The position numbers were made by a program, and so were the translations under genes. A model generated the notes under the pieces. It saw only the letters and a list, made by a program, of their open reading frames with translations. It had not been told where the DNA came from and did not search any database. From a bacterium (lineage in GTDB: Bacteria > Patescibacteriota > Gracilibacteria > UBA4473), in the NCBI GenBank assembly GCA_009995455.1, contig JAACPJ010000002.1:248001-312000 (forward strand): 64,000 bases of DNA, given 5' to 3'. Below are positions 14,912-23,800 of the stretch, piece by piece. Numbering within the stretch: position 1 is the stretch's first letter; every line of letters begins with the position of its first letter.

Positions 14912-16261
14912 TTAACTCCTCCGGGCTCCGAACATCATCAGAGCAAATCCTACAATTGCAATCGTTACAAATATCCCAGGCCCAGTGCTTGGAAGCATTG
15001 AACCAGATGAAAGAAACGCTCCACCTTGAGCTTGTCCTCCGCTTTCACCCGCTTCGCCTTCAGCGGCTACGGCTTCACCGTCTTCAGCACCAGCACTTAA
15101 GCTGGTGTAAGTATTATTCTGAGCATTCCCGCCAAAATAATTTCTCATAGTAATTAAGTAATTCATGAAGTCCCCTTCATCCTGAGCTTTTTCCTGAGCA
15201 GATTTATCAGAATTAGAAGCCATTAGCTGTTCTTCCGCTGAACGAGGGTTTCGAGATAAGTAACTTGTATTGACTAATCGAGCCTGTCCAAGTTCAGAAG
15301 ATTCATCTACCCGACCATCTTCATCATATGTAGCGGTTAGTCCCGTTTCATCTAAATACCGATAGAATTTATCACTAGAGGCTCGGTATCTAAAATGTCC
15401 TGGTGGGAAATCATATTCTTTAACGGGCGCCGCAATTTGATTTTCAAAAATTTGTTGTTGCGCTGTAGTCGTAGTCTCTGTGGTTGTTTCGTTAAATTGA
15501 TTTTCAAACTCTTCTAATCCAACTACCGCCGAACAACCGTTTGCCGCTTCATTCAATGCGTAACCATTGTTACAAGTTACAATACAATTGGGTGTACCAC
15601 TGACACTTCCATTTGCGACATTTTGTACCGGACAAGTATCGAATTTTTCTTTAATAAGCGCTATTTTATTAATTTTCGCTAAGGCTATAAAACAAAGATT
15701 ATCATTCACTATACAAAAATTTGTTTTATCCACTGTCCAGGTGGCATCTGCATTTTGATTTGCCAACCAAAGTTTTTGCCCATTTAGAACCGATACAGGA
15801 AATACCACTTCTGCCTTAGTTGAGAACGTAAATTCTTCATTCGCTAAGCCTAGCCCAAAAGCTTCAACGGCTTCGTAGTCATCTGCAAATCCGGCTCCTG
15901 GATCAACGATATCAAAAAAACCAGGTTTAACGGTAGAAGTCGGAGCATCGAACTGCCCGCTCCAAGTTGTTTTATTAATTTCATCACTGGCAAACGATCG
16001 AGTGCTTGTGATAGTTGTACCGCCAATCACCATTAACCGAGGAAATCCGCCACCAGCAGCACTGGCCACAGTAAGCGTCCCTGTACCTTCTAATTTAATA
16101 TTAGCCACTCCATCGGCCGTAGCCGTCACACCCTGAATAAGAACGCCGTTATTATAAACAACGTCACTGTCTAGGGATCCAAAAAATGTTTCTTGAGCCG
16201 AAACTTGCTGAAAACCTAATGCCACTGTGGCAACCAAAAGTGATGAGAGGGTTCGTTTCAT
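14912..16261 (-). CDS. Sortase-anchored (LPSTG) surface protein
   Basis: 449 aa. Signal peptide MKRTLSSLLVATVALGFQQVSAQ. A beta-rich N-terminal region (25-200) rich in Gly/Thr follows. Next is a six-cysteine block, CPVQNVANGSVSGTPNC then IVTCNNGYALNEAANGC, an EGF/sushi-like pattern. A Thr/Gln linker comes next, then a region ending in Gly/Ala-rich linker GEAGESGGQAQGG. The C terminus is LPSTG, a hydrophobic helix (GIFVTIAIVGFALMMFG) and ARRS, the complete sortase sorting signal. The protein should be covalently attached to peptidoglycan or another surface acceptor. No sortase gene lies in the window. Function unknown. Confidence 0.88.
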   Translation of the reverse strand: MKRTLSSLLVATVALGFQQVSAQETFFGSLDSDVVYNNGVLIQGVTATADGVANIKLEGTGTLTVASAAGGGFPRLMVIGGTTITSTRSFASDEINKTTWSGQFDAPTSTVKPGFFDIVDPGAGFADDYEAVEAFGLGLANEEFTFSTKAEVVFPVSVLNGQKLWLANQNADATWTVDKTNFCIVNDNLCFIALAKINKIALIKEKFDTCPVQNVANGSVSGTPNCIVTCNNGYALNEAANGCSAVVGLEEFENQFNETTTETTTTAQQQIFENQIAAPVKEYDFPPGHFRYRASSDKFYRYLDETGLTATYDEDGRVDESSELGQARLVNTSYLSRNPRSAEEQLMASNSDKSAQEKAQDEGDFMNYLITMRNYFGGNAQNNTYTSLSAGAEDGEAVAAEGEAGESGGQAQGGAFLSSGSMLPSTGPGIFVTIAIVGFALMMFGARRS

Positions 16262-16431
16262 ATTTTTTGTTCGAGTTCACAAATAGTACTCAAAAGGAAT
16301 TTAATTACTTTTAGTGTTCGTGTGCAATTTATTTACTCATTTTATGCTAGTACTATTTTGTTTTTTGTTTTTTATTAATAATTCATAGTTCAGCGACGCG
16401 GCAACATAAACCAACTATTAATTTAGATTTT

Positions 16432-16457
16432 AAAAAAGCCCCACCATACGTGGAGCT
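16432..16457 (-). terminator. Terminator of ilvC
   Basis: On the minus strand AGCTCCAC pairs with GTGGGGCT (one G-T pair) around a 5-nt loop, followed by six Ts. It lies about 30 bp past the ilvC stop codon. Confidence 0.82.
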
Positions 16458-16486
16458 CTATTTTATGAAGTCTAGAAATTAAAAAC

Positions 16487-17515
16487 TTAAGCCGAAGCAT
16501 TAAAGTGACTATCTCCCGAATCTTTTTTATCAATTTTCATCATAGCTCGTAAGCCAGCCCCCGTTTCTTCAATTCGGTGGTGAGCATTCGTTTCTCTTAA
16601 TTCACGAAGTTTTTCACCGTTTCCGTCATTCATCACAGAAACAAAGTCTTTTGCAAAATTCCCGTTTTGAATATCGGTCAACACCTCTTTCATGCGTGCT
16701 TTGACTGAAGCATCAATAATTCGTGGCCCAGATACGTAGTCTCCGTATTCTGCCGTTTCTGAAATCGAATAACGCATAGCGGCCATTCCCCCTTCCGCCA
16801 TCAGATCAACGATCAATTTTAGTTCATGCAAACATTCAAAGTAAGCCACTTCTGGCTGGTAACCGGCTTCAACTAGGGTCTCGAACCCCGCTTTCACCAA
16901 TTCACACGTTCCGCCACAAAGTACGGCTTGTTCTCCAAATAAATCAGTTTCAGTTTCTTCGGTGAAAGTCGTTTCTAAAACACCCGCTCGACCAGCACCA
17001 ATAAGTTTTGTGTATCCAAGAGCTAAATCTTTAGCCTCACCTGAAGCATCTTGTTCAACTGCAAACAAAGCCGGAACACCAAACCCTTGAGTGTAAGTCG
17101 TTCGAACTCGGTGTCCTGGACCTTTTGGGGCTACCATCCAAACGTCAACTTCAGACGGCGGCTTAATAAGGTCGTAGCGAATATTAAAACCATGAGCAAA
17201 AACTAAACTCTTACCAGCCTTCATATGAGGCGCTACGGCTGTTTCGTATACTTTTTTCTGAACCGTATCGGGTAACAACATAACAATCACGTCACCCCAC
17301 TCGGCCGCTTCTTCGGTGGAAACCACTTTTAAACCAGCCCCTTTAGCTTTTTCAGCGGTTGCGGAACCAGCCCGTAAACCAACCACCACATCTGCCCCAG
17401 AATCTTGAAGATTTAAAGCATGAGCGTGCCCCTGAGAACCACACCCTAAAATAGCAATTTTTTTCGATAAAATTTTCGCTGTATCGATATCAGCATCATA
17501 GTACATTTGAGTCAT
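16487..17515 (-). CDS. ilvC: Ketol-acid reductoisomerase (class I)
   Basis: 342 aa, the short class I form. It converts acetolactate and acetohydroxybutyrate to the dihydroxy acids of the valine/leucine/isoleucine pathway using NADPH and magnesium. Seen: the Rossmann motif [20 protein letters not shown], the cofactor loop [27 protein letters not shown], and the metal-binding [23 protein letters not shown] and [21 protein letters not shown] single-gene unit with its own promoter and terminator, away from ilvBN and the leu genes. No leader peptide rich in branched-chain codons is found upstream. Confidence 0.96.
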   Translation of the reverse strand: MTQMYYDADIDTAKILSKKIAILGCGSQGHAHALNLQDSGADVVVGLRAGSATAEKAKGAGLKVVSTEEAAEWGDVIVMLLPDTVQKKVYETAVAPHMKAGKSLVFAHGFNIRYDLIKPPSEVDVWMVAPKGPGHRVRTTYTQGFGVPALFAVEQDASGEAKDLALGYTKLIGAGRAGVLETTFTEETETDLFGEQAVLCGGTCELVKAGFETLVEAGYQPEVAYFECLHELKLIVDLMAEGGMAAMRYSISETAEYGDYVSGPRIIDASVKARMKEVLTDIQNGNFAKDFVSVMNDGNGEKLRELRETNAHHRIEETGAGLRAMMKIDKKDSGDSHFNASA

Positions 17516-17548
17516 AACTAATGAGGTTTAAAAAACAGAACAAAGTCA

Positions 17549-17576
17549 ATTGTAAGAAGTCATAGGTATTTGTAAA
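17549..17576 (-). promoter_or_regulatory. Promoter of ilvC
   Basis: On the minus strand TTTACA (17571-17576), 16 bp, TACAAT (17549-17554), giving an untranslated leader of about 27 nt. A perfect 7-bp inverted repeat, TGCACAA-A-TTGTGCA (17591-17605), lies just upstream of the -35 box and could be an operator. Confidence 0.55.
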
Positions 17577-17716
17577 ACCAATCGTCTATGTGCACAATTT
17601 GTGCAAAACCAAGTCAAGAAAGTTTTCCACATTTTACCGTTGACGCCCCCCTTTGAAACCTTTAAGTTCGACTTCGCGTTTGACCCACAAATGCTTCCGA
17701 AACTAACCCTCTTTTA

Positions 17717-19006
17717 ATGCAAAACTTTCTTTCATCGTTAGGCCCTAATGTTGGTATTATTGGCACCCAATGGGGTGACGAAGGTAAGGGAAAATTAGTC
17801 GACGCTGTTTCAGAACATTTTGATTACATTTGCCGAAGTACGGGTGGTGCTAATGCTGGTCATACAATTTACACTGAAGGCCGAAAATTTGTCTTTAACT
17901 TATTACCTTCAGGATTGCTACACGAAACAACCGTTGGCGTTATTGGAAATGGAACGGTAATTGACCCCGTTAGTTTACGGGCCGAGGTAGCTCAACTTGA
18001 AGCCTCAGGCTTAAAAAACGTTTTAGAAAGAGTTAAAATCTCACTCCATGCTCATTTGCTTTTTGATTACCATAAAGCCATTGATGCCGAACTAGAAAGA
18101 CGAAAAGGAAAAGACAAACTGGGAACTACTTGCAAAGGCATTGGTCCTTGTTATGAAGATAAAATTGCTCGGCGAGGGATTCGTTGTGAAGACTTACTCG
18201 ATGTTGAATTACTCAAAGAAAAAATTATTGCTAACTGTAAGTTTCACAGTGGCACTTTAAATATTGATTTAGACGCCGACGCTGAATTTGAAAAAATCAT
18301 GTCAGTGCGAGAAGATTTGAAGCCATTGCTCTGTGATACACGCATTGTTCTGCTTGATGCCATGAAGAATGGTAAAAAAATCTTATTTGAAGGCGCACAA
18401 GCGCATCACCTAGATATTGATCATGGAACGTATCCATTTGTGACTTCTTCCAATGTATCGGCTGGAGGTATTAGTACTGGGCTTGGCGTTCCACCTAAAA
18501 GTATTTCTACGTTAATTGGAATTACTAAGGCTTATACGACTCGGGTCGGATCAGGGCCATTTCCAACTGAACTCGATGACGCTTTTGGCGATGAAATTCG
18601 AGAAAAAGGTGGAGAATATGGAGCGGTTACTAAACGGCCTCGAAGATGTGGCTGGTTTGATGCGGTGGTGGTAAGAAATGCCGTAGAATTTAATGGCCTT
18701 GATTGCATCAATCTAACAAAGTTGGATGTTTTAACCGGCGTGGCTGAAATTAAAGTGGCCACTAAATACAAATTAGACGGACATGAAATTAGAACGGTCC
18801 CCACTACGAGAAAGGCCAATCACAAACTTGAAGTCGAATATGAATCATTTCTGGGTTGGGAAGAAGACATTAGTAGCGCTAAGTCTTTTGAAGAATTGCC
18901 AGAAAATGCTCAAAATTATGTAAAAGCATTAGAGAAATTTATTAAATGCCCCATTAGAGTTATTGGTGTAGGAATGGACCGAAACGAATTAATCTACTGC
19001 AAATAA
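17717..19006 (+). CDS. purA: Adenylosuccinate synthetase
   Basis: 429 aa, full length. It joins IMP and aspartate with GTP to give adenylosuccinate. Seen: the P-loop GTQWGDEGKGKLVDAVSEHFD, STGGANAGHTI, the IMP-binding KGIGPCYEDKIARRGIR, FEGAQAHHLDIDHGTYPFVTSSN and GVGMDRNELI at the end (normally a conserved C-terminal block). Its TAA overlaps the dnaA ATG (TAATG), so the two are translationally coupled. No other purine gene is in the window, consistent with salvage rather than full de novo synthesis. Confidence 0.95.
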   Translation: MQNFLSSLGPNVGIIGTQWGDEGKGKLVDAVSEHFDYICRSTGGANAGHTIYTEGRKFVFNLLPSGLLHETTVGVIGNGTVIDPVSLRAEVAQLEASGLKNVLERVKISLHAHLLFDYHKAIDAELERRKGKDKLGTTCKGIGPCYEDKIARRGIRCEDLLDVELLKEKIIANCKFHSGTLNIDLDADAEFEKIMSVREDLKPLLCDTRIVLLDAMKNGKKILFEGAQAHHLDIDHGTYPFVTSSNVSAGGISTGLGVPPKSISTLIGITKAYTTRVGSGPFPTELDDAFGDEIREKGGEYGAVTKRPRRCGWFDAVVVRNAVEFNGLDCINLTKLDVLTGVAEIKVATKYKLDGHEIRTVPTTRKANHKLEVEYESFLGWEEDISSAKSFEELPENAQNYVKALEKFIKCPIRVIGVGMDRNELIYCK

Positions 19007-20424
19007 TGGCTATGACTCTTGATAAAACCGAAGTTTGGAGCCAAGTTCTTAACAATCTATCAGGGAAAATTTCTCGAATGGAATTTTGTACCTGGTTTAA
19101 AAAAGTACACCTAAAAGAAATTTCTGGTGGGGCTGTTTTAATTGGTTGCCCGAGCGAAATGAACAAGAATTGGTTGGAGAATAAATATTCAACGGTCATT
19201 CTTTCAAACCTGCAGAAAAGTTTGCCTGAAATAAATAAAATATTTTTTGAAGTAGATTTAAGCTTGGCCGATAAAGCTTCACAAGCGCCTCAAGTTTTCA
19301 CCGAAAATAAACCGCGAAAATTACCGCGTCAGCCTGAAGTTCGTTTAGAAGCTGGGCTTGAGTCACGTTTAATTCAGCCTAAATTTACCCTTAACAATTT
19401 TGTGGTTGGAGAAGAAAATCGACTCGCTCATGCCGCTTGTACCGCGGTTGCAGAAACCGCTATTAATGAAGCGAAGAAATATAATCCGCTTTATTTATAT
19501 GGTGGAGTTGGACTGGGGAAAACGCATTTACTGCAAGCCACTGCCAACGAAATTATTCGTCGACAACCAGAATCTGTGGTGATTTACACGACCGCCGAAA
19601 GATTTACGAATGAAATTGTGAAAGCCATTCGTGAGAAAAAAACAGAAGAACTCCGAAAAAAATATCGTCGAGCGGATGTACTCTTAATTGATGATGTTCA
19701 GTTTTTCTCTGGGAAAGAACAAACTCAGGTAGAAGTTTTTAATACCTTTAACGATTTGCGTGATTTGGAAAAACAAATGATTTTCTCCGCTGATAGACCA
19801 CCAGCTCAACTGCGGGATATGATGGATCGTTTGAGTTCGCGTTTAGGTTGGGGGTTGATTGTAGACATCCAAATGCCCAATTACGAAACAAAATTGGCTA
19901 TCATCCAAGAAAAAGCTCAAGCGCAAGGACTTATTCTGCCTCACGATGTACAAGAATTTATTGCCACCAACACTCGTAAAAGTCTGCGAGAACTCGAAAA
20001 TATTTTAAATAAAGTGGGCGCCGAACTCGATTTAGGCGGACTCTCCCCCACGATTCAAAGTGTGGGGAAAATTTTTCGGAAACTAAACCCCGAAGAAGAT
20101 TTAATCAGCGCTCATGATGCCAGCCGTGGTTTAGCCAAAAGTCCAGATGACATCATTACTCTAACATCCGATTACTTTCAGGTTCCAGCCACTGATTTAC
20201 TCGGAAATTCCAGAAAACAAGAAATCGTTTTTCCACGCCAAGTTTGTTGGTGGTTGTGTAAAGAAGTTTTGAAAATGAGTTACGAAGCCATTGGTGAAGC
20301 CTTTGGCGGAAAAAATCACACAACTATTATGCACGGTATCAAAAAAATAAAAGAACTGATCCGCACAGATTCTGCTACGGCGCGACACGTGCACGCTCTT
20401 AAAAAAGATTTAGGCGTCAAGTAG
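19006..20424 (+). CDS. dnaA: Chromosomal replication initiator DnaA
   Basis: 472 aa with all four DnaA domains. N-terminal domain I has WSQVLNNLSGKISRMEFCTWFKKV. A short linker follows at about 90-125. The AAA+ core shows YGGVGLGKTHLLQATANEI (Walker A), VLLIDDVQFFSGKEQTQVEVFNTFNDL (Walker B) and the sensor region MMDRLSSRLGWGLIVDIQMP. The C-terminal DNA-binding domain has AIGEAFGGKNHTTIMHGIKKI. Start is ambiguous between ATGs at 19006 and 19012. Unlike the usual dnaA-dnaN layout it follows purA and is followed by a small cyclotransferase-like gene; no cluster of DnaA boxes is evident nearby. Confidence 0.96.
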   Translation: MAMTLDKTEVWSQVLNNLSGKISRMEFCTWFKKVHLKEISGGAVLIGCPSEMNKNWLENKYSTVILSNLQKSLPEINKIFFEVDLSLADKASQAPQVFTENKPRKLPRQPEVRLEAGLESRLIQPKFTLNNFVVGEENRLAHAACTAVAETAINEAKKYNPLYLYGGVGLGKTHLLQATANEIIRRQPESVVIYTTAERFTNEIVKAIREKKTEELRKKYRRADVLLIDDVQFFSGKEQTQVEVFNTFNDLRDLEKQMIFSADRPPAQLRDMMDRLSSRLGWGLIVDIQMPNYETKLAIIQEKAQAQGLILPHDVQEFIATNTRKSLRELENILNKVGAELDLGGLSPTIQSVGKIFRKLNPEEDLISAHDASRGLAKSPDDIITLTSDYFQVPATDLLGNSRKQEIVFPRQVCWWLCKEVLKMSYEAIGEAFGGKNHTTIMHGIKKIKELIRTDSATARHVHALKKDLGVK

Positions 20425-20425
20425 C

Positions 20426-20728
20426 ATGGAAAATGTATTTAGCTATGGAACCCTGCAAGACCCGGTTATTCAACAAAAACTTATCGGTCGCACGTCAAAA
20501 GGAGCGAAAGCATCTTTGAATGGTTTTCGACGAGAAGAAATTAAAATTGATAACTCAATTTATTGGATTCTTGTTCCAGATAAAAACACCATTGAGAAAA
20601 TCACTGGCCAGGTATTTGAAATTACCACCGCTGAATTAAAAGCTTTTGATGACTACGAAGGGAAGGAATATAAACGTTCTTTCGTTGAGTTAAATACTGG
20701 GGAAGCGGCTTGGGTTTACCATCAGTAA
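20426..20728 (+). CDS. Gamma-glutamylcyclotransferase-like (AIG2/GGCT) protein
   Basis: 100 aa. It has the fold's N-terminal VFSYGTLQDP and the acidic FDDYEGKEYKRSFVEL, whose glutamate is the expected catalytic acid. Members cyclise gamma-glutamyl peptides or gamma-glutamylamines to 5-oxoproline; the substrate cannot be predicted. It starts 1 bp after the dnaA stop and ends at a strong terminator, so it is the last gene of purA-dnaA. Confidence 0.85.
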   Translation: MENVFSYGTLQDPVIQQKLIGRTSKGAKASLNGFRREEIKIDNSIYWILVPDKNTIEKITGQVFEITTAELKAFDDYEGKEYKRSFVELNTGEAAWVYHQ

Positions 20729-20761
20729 AAAAAAGCGTTCCAAATTTAGAAACGCTTTTTT
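20729..20761 (+). terminator. Terminator of purA-dnaA unit (bidirectional)
   Basis: AAAAAAGCGTT (20729-20739) pairs with AACGCTTTTTT (20751-20761). A runs and T runs on both sides let it serve the convergent membrane-protein gene at 20786-21094 as well. Confidence 0.88.
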
Positions 20762-20785
20762 CATAAACAGAGTCTCAACGGCTCA

Positions 20786-21094
20786 CTAAGATTCGTCCTC
20801 ATCTTCTAAAGCTTGCTCTGCAGCTTGCTGCTCTGCTTGAGCTTGGGCAGCCTGTAAACATTCTAAACTCACTAATTGAGTTTTAACTTCACCAACAAAA
20901 AGTTCAACTGGCTGACAAGACTGACTTCTCACTAAAATCTCAGATACCGCTTTTTCGTAACCCGCTTGATACATAGCGCTCAGCCCATTTCTCCATAAAT
21001 CTTGGACAATATAAAGTCCAGATACACCAGCCCAAACAATTAAAGCGATTAATAAAAAGTTGGGGTTCGTTTTTGTTTTTTTCGTGAGAGCCAT
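20786..21094 (-). CDS. Small single-pass membrane protein, unknown
   Basis: 102 aa. A basic cytosolic start (MALTKKTKTNPN), one membrane helix (FLLIALIVWAGVSGLYIVQ), then an outside or periplasm-like portion with two cysteines (SQSCQPVELF, VSLECLQA) that could pair. It ends in an Ala/Gln/Glu-rich helical tail, AQAQAEQQAAEQALEDEDES. No family recognised. Confidence 0.6.
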   Translation of the reverse strand: MALTKKTKTNPNFLLIALIVWAGVSGLYIVQDLWRNGLSAMYQAGYEKAVSEILVRSQSCQPVELFVGEVKTQLVSLECLQAAQAQAEQQAAEQALEDEDES

Positions 21095-21289
21095 TTTTTT
21101 TAAAATTATAAATCTCTTCTAAACATAATTAACCAACTCAGAGAGGCAAGAGCAAAAAACTTTACAAAAGACCTTCATATTTAAAAAAGCTAACTCTAAA
21201 ATATAGAGCAAAAGCTCTCTAAAAATTTGCGACTTATAAATTTTGGCTTAGCATTAGTAAGAAAACATTAATTCACTTTATTTCCAATC

Positions 21290-21937
21290 ATGAAAAAAAC
21301 TCTCTTTCTCTCTTTTATGGCTAGCCTCCTTATTACAGGCACTACTTATGCTAATAATACACCAGAACTTGTTCGTATGGCTATTAATGGTGAATTGCCA
21401 GCTGAAGTAAGCGCTAATGCCGCGGTAAATGCCGCTATTAAAGTTCGTCAAAACAATTACCTACGAGAAAAATTGCGAGACGGCGTTCAAAGAAATGTAA
21501 ACAACCAATCAATCCGACATACCCTTAGCCGAGCAGAAGCGGGTATTGATGGAGTTTCAACTTACATGGATCGATCTGGCGAACTGACTGACTACAGCGG
21601 ACGACGCCCTTTCACTTACAGCCGAGTGATTGTTCCAAACAACGCCAAACGAAATTTTCGAACTCGAGCTTACGATTACTACATTGAAGGTGGTTCTGCT
21701 GGAACCAGTGTTCTTGAAAGTGATGTCGTTCGATCTGGAGACATGACGCCAATTCGAACCAGATTCCGATCAAACAACGTTAGCACGGCTGACATTATTA
21801 ATCAGATTCGAGAAGCACAAAAAAACAGCATTGCACCAACCGCTGACGCTTCTGTATTGAAACGAACAACCAGCCGATCTGGAGATTCAACTCGAAACTT
21901 TATTCACCCTTACATGAAAATTGATTTAGGCAACTAG
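21290..21937 (+). CDS. Secreted arginine-rich protein, unknown
   Basis: 215 aa. Signal peptide MKKTLFLSFMASLLITGTTYA. The mature part is rich in Arg, Asn and Ser with no cysteine. A motif recurs in the second half: DRSGELTDYS (about 94), VVRSGDMTPIRTRF (about 147) and TSRSGDSTRNF (about 193), a degenerate repeat around R-S-G-[DE]. Single-gene unit with its own terminator. No family recognised. Confidence 0.65.
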   Translation: MKKTLFLSFMASLLITGTTYANNTPELVRMAINGELPAEVSANAAVNAAIKVRQNNYLREKLRDGVQRNVNNQSIRHTLSRAEAGIDGVSTYMDRSGELTDYSGRRPFTYSRVIVPNNAKRNFRTRAYDYYIEGGSAGTSVLESDVVRSGDMTPIRTRFRSNNVSTADIINQIREAQKNSIAPTADASVLKRTTSRSGDSTRNFIHPYMKIDLGN

Positions 21938-21963
21938 TCTTTATTCATTCTCCTCTATTTAAA

Positions 21964-21997
21964 ACCCGCTTTAAGCACTTAGCTAAAGCGGGTTTTT
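21964..21997 (+). terminator. Terminator of the 21290-21937 gene
   Basis: ACCCGCTTTA pairs with TAAAGCGGGT around an 11-nt centre and is followed by five Ts (21993-21997). Confidence 0.88.
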
Positions 21998-22041
21998 GTT
22001 TGACCAGGCAGACAGATTTTGATAATAAATAAGAACACAAA

Positions 22042-23406
22042 ATGGCTCAAAATCCTGCAGAAAAAAAAATAACTCCGCAAGCCCTAGAAGCCGAGCGATC
22101 GTTGCTTGGATGTCTAATGCTCGATAAGGACGCAATCTTAAAAATTGCAGATTTTTTAGAATCCGCAGATTTTTATCACGATCATCACAAGATGATTTAC
22201 GAAGCCTGTACAGAACTTTTTGCTAAGGCAGAACCGGTCGACATAGTAACGGTCAGTACCAAGCTTGAAGGCAAAGATCAATTATCCGTTATTGGTGGCC
22301 CAGAATATTTGGCAGAGTTACAAAATATGGTTCCCGTGACAACGCATATCTTTCAATATGCCCAACTTATCAAGCATAGAGCGACACTCAGAAAACTGAT
22401 TAAAGCCGGAGGGAATGTGGTCGCGCTTGGTTATGAAAGTGATAAAAAAGTAGAAGAGCTTTTAGAAGCCGCAGAGAAAGAAATTTTTTCTATCTCTCAG
22501 AACTTTATTAAAAACCGATTTACTTCCATCAAAGAAGTATTGAATGAAAGATATGAATACATCTCTGAGATTCATGAAAACCCCGACTTAGCAAAAGAGA
22601 GCCGAATTAGCACGCACTTTAGAGATCTCGATAACAAACTTAATGGTGGTTTTGGGAAATCTGATTTGATCATTATGGCCGCTCGTCCTTCGATGGGAAA
22701 AACGGCGATCAGTTTGGCTATCTGCCAAAACGCCGCTATTAAATCGGGTAAAAAAATCGGGATTATTTCACTGGAGATGTCTAAAGAACAATTGGTGGAA
22801 AGAATGTTCTGTGGATTACTCGGCGTTGATAGCTGGAAACTGCATAAAGGAAAGCTTGAAGAAGCGGATTTTGATCGGATGGGCCCAGTGATGGATCAAC
22901 TCAACAGCGCCCAAATTTTTATTGATGATGCGATGGGAGCTTCAATTTCAGAACTAAGAGCCAAAGTTCGACGACTGCAAATGGAACATGGTCTTGATAT
23001 GCTGATGATTGATTATCTGCAATTAATGAGTGGTGAAAATCCTATGAATCGGGTGCAAGAAATTGCCGAAATTTCACGAAGCTTAAAAGGACTGGCCCGG
23101 GAACTTAATATCCCTGTGATTGCTTTGTCGCAGCTTTCAAGAACCGTAGAAAGCCGGCCCGATAAACGGCCGATTCTATCTGATCTACGTGATTCTGGCT
23201 CTATCGAGCAAGATGCCGATGTGGTAATGATGCTTTACCGTGAAGATTACTATAACGAAGACTGCGCCCCAGAAGACAAAGACACTTTAGAAGTAAACGT
23301 GATTAAACACCGTAACGGTGGTGTTGGTAGAATCAGTGTTTTATTTGATAAATCTCGTATGAAATTTAGCGACATTGACCAATCTAGTAGACAAGCCGGT
23401 TTCTAA
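22042..23406 (+). CDS. dnaB: Replicative DNA helicase DnaB
   Basis: 454 aa. The N-terminal primase-interacting helical domain (PQALEAERSLLGCLMLDKDAI) is followed by the RecA-like motor. It shows LIIMAARPSMGKTAISLAI (Walker A), ISLEMSKEQLVERM, MLMIDYLQLMSG (Walker B), VIALSQLSRTVESRPDKRPILSDLRDSGSIEQDADVVMMLYRE and the terminal KHRNGGVGRISVLFD. Normal length, no intein. It lies 1.6 kb from dnaA. Confidence 0.96.
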   Translation: MAQNPAEKKITPQALEAERSLLGCLMLDKDAILKIADFLESADFYHDHHKMIYEACTELFAKAEPVDIVTVSTKLEGKDQLSVIGGPEYLAELQNMVPVTTHIFQYAQLIKHRATLRKLIKAGGNVVALGYESDKKVEELLEAAEKEIFSISQNFIKNRFTSIKEVLNERYEYISEIHENPDLAKESRISTHFRDLDNKLNGGFGKSDLIIMAARPSMGKTAISLAICQNAAIKSGKKIGIISLEMSKEQLVERMFCGLLGVDSWKLHKGKLEEADFDRMGPVMDQLNSAQIFIDDAMGASISELRAKVRRLQMEHGLDMLMIDYLQLMSGENPMNRVQEIAEISRSLKGLARELNIPVIALSQLSRTVESRPDKRPILSDLRDSGSIEQDADVVMMLYREDYYNEDCAPEDKDTLEVNVIKHRNGGVGRISVLFDKSRMKFSDIDQSSRQAGF

Positions 23407-23407
23407 C

Positions 23408-23740
23408 ATGGCAAACATAAGCTGGAACGATTTTAAAAAAGTGGAACTACGAGCGGGCACCATTACTAAAGCTGAATTTTTTGAGGAAGCTAAAATTCCA
23501 GCCTTTAAGCTGTGGATCGATTTTGGACCGGAGCTGGGCGAGAAAAAATCTTCCGCCCAAATCACGAATTACACACTTGAAAATTTAGTGGGAAAACAAG
23601 TTATAGCCGTCACCAATTTTGAACCGAAGCAAGTGGCGAACTTTATGTCTGAAGTGTTAGTAACTGGATTTGTACTGGCAGACAAAACAATTCTTGGTGT
23701 CAGCGACGAAGGTGTGCCTAATGGAAGCCGACTCTTATAA
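23408..23740 (+). CDS. csaA: CsaA-like tRNA-binding-domain protein
   Basis: 110 aa from the ATG at 23408, 1 bp after the dnaB stop; an upstream in-frame ATG at 23375 inside dnaB is less likely. The OB-fold pattern matches CsaA: VELRAGTITKAEFFEEAKIPAFKLWIDFG, KKSSAQITNYTLENLVGKQVIAVTNFEPKQVANFMSEVLVTG and the C-terminal EGVPNGSRLL. CsaA forms dimers that bind tRNA and has been proposed to act as an export chaperone. Co-transcribed with dnaB. Confidence 0.88.
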   Translation: MANISWNDFKKVELRAGTITKAEFFEEAKIPAFKLWIDFGPELGEKKSSAQITNYTLENLVGKQVIAVTNFEPKQVANFMSEVLVTGFVLADKTILGVSDEGVPNGSRLL

Positions 23741-23800
23741 CGTAGTACAGATCACCACTCATAGGAGATCTATCTTTGAAATAACAATATAAGCTAACAC

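Noticed and set aside
17632-17640. A DnaA-box-like TTTTCCACA near purA-dnaA, suggesting an origin
   Set aside because: Only one near-match is visible and there is no box cluster or strongly AT-rich unwinding region; not enough for an oriC call.
17516-17716. A leader peptide for ilvC starting ATGTGGAAAACT on the minus strand
   Set aside because: The ORF is not rich in Val, Leu or Ile and no terminator or alternative pairing precedes ilvC.
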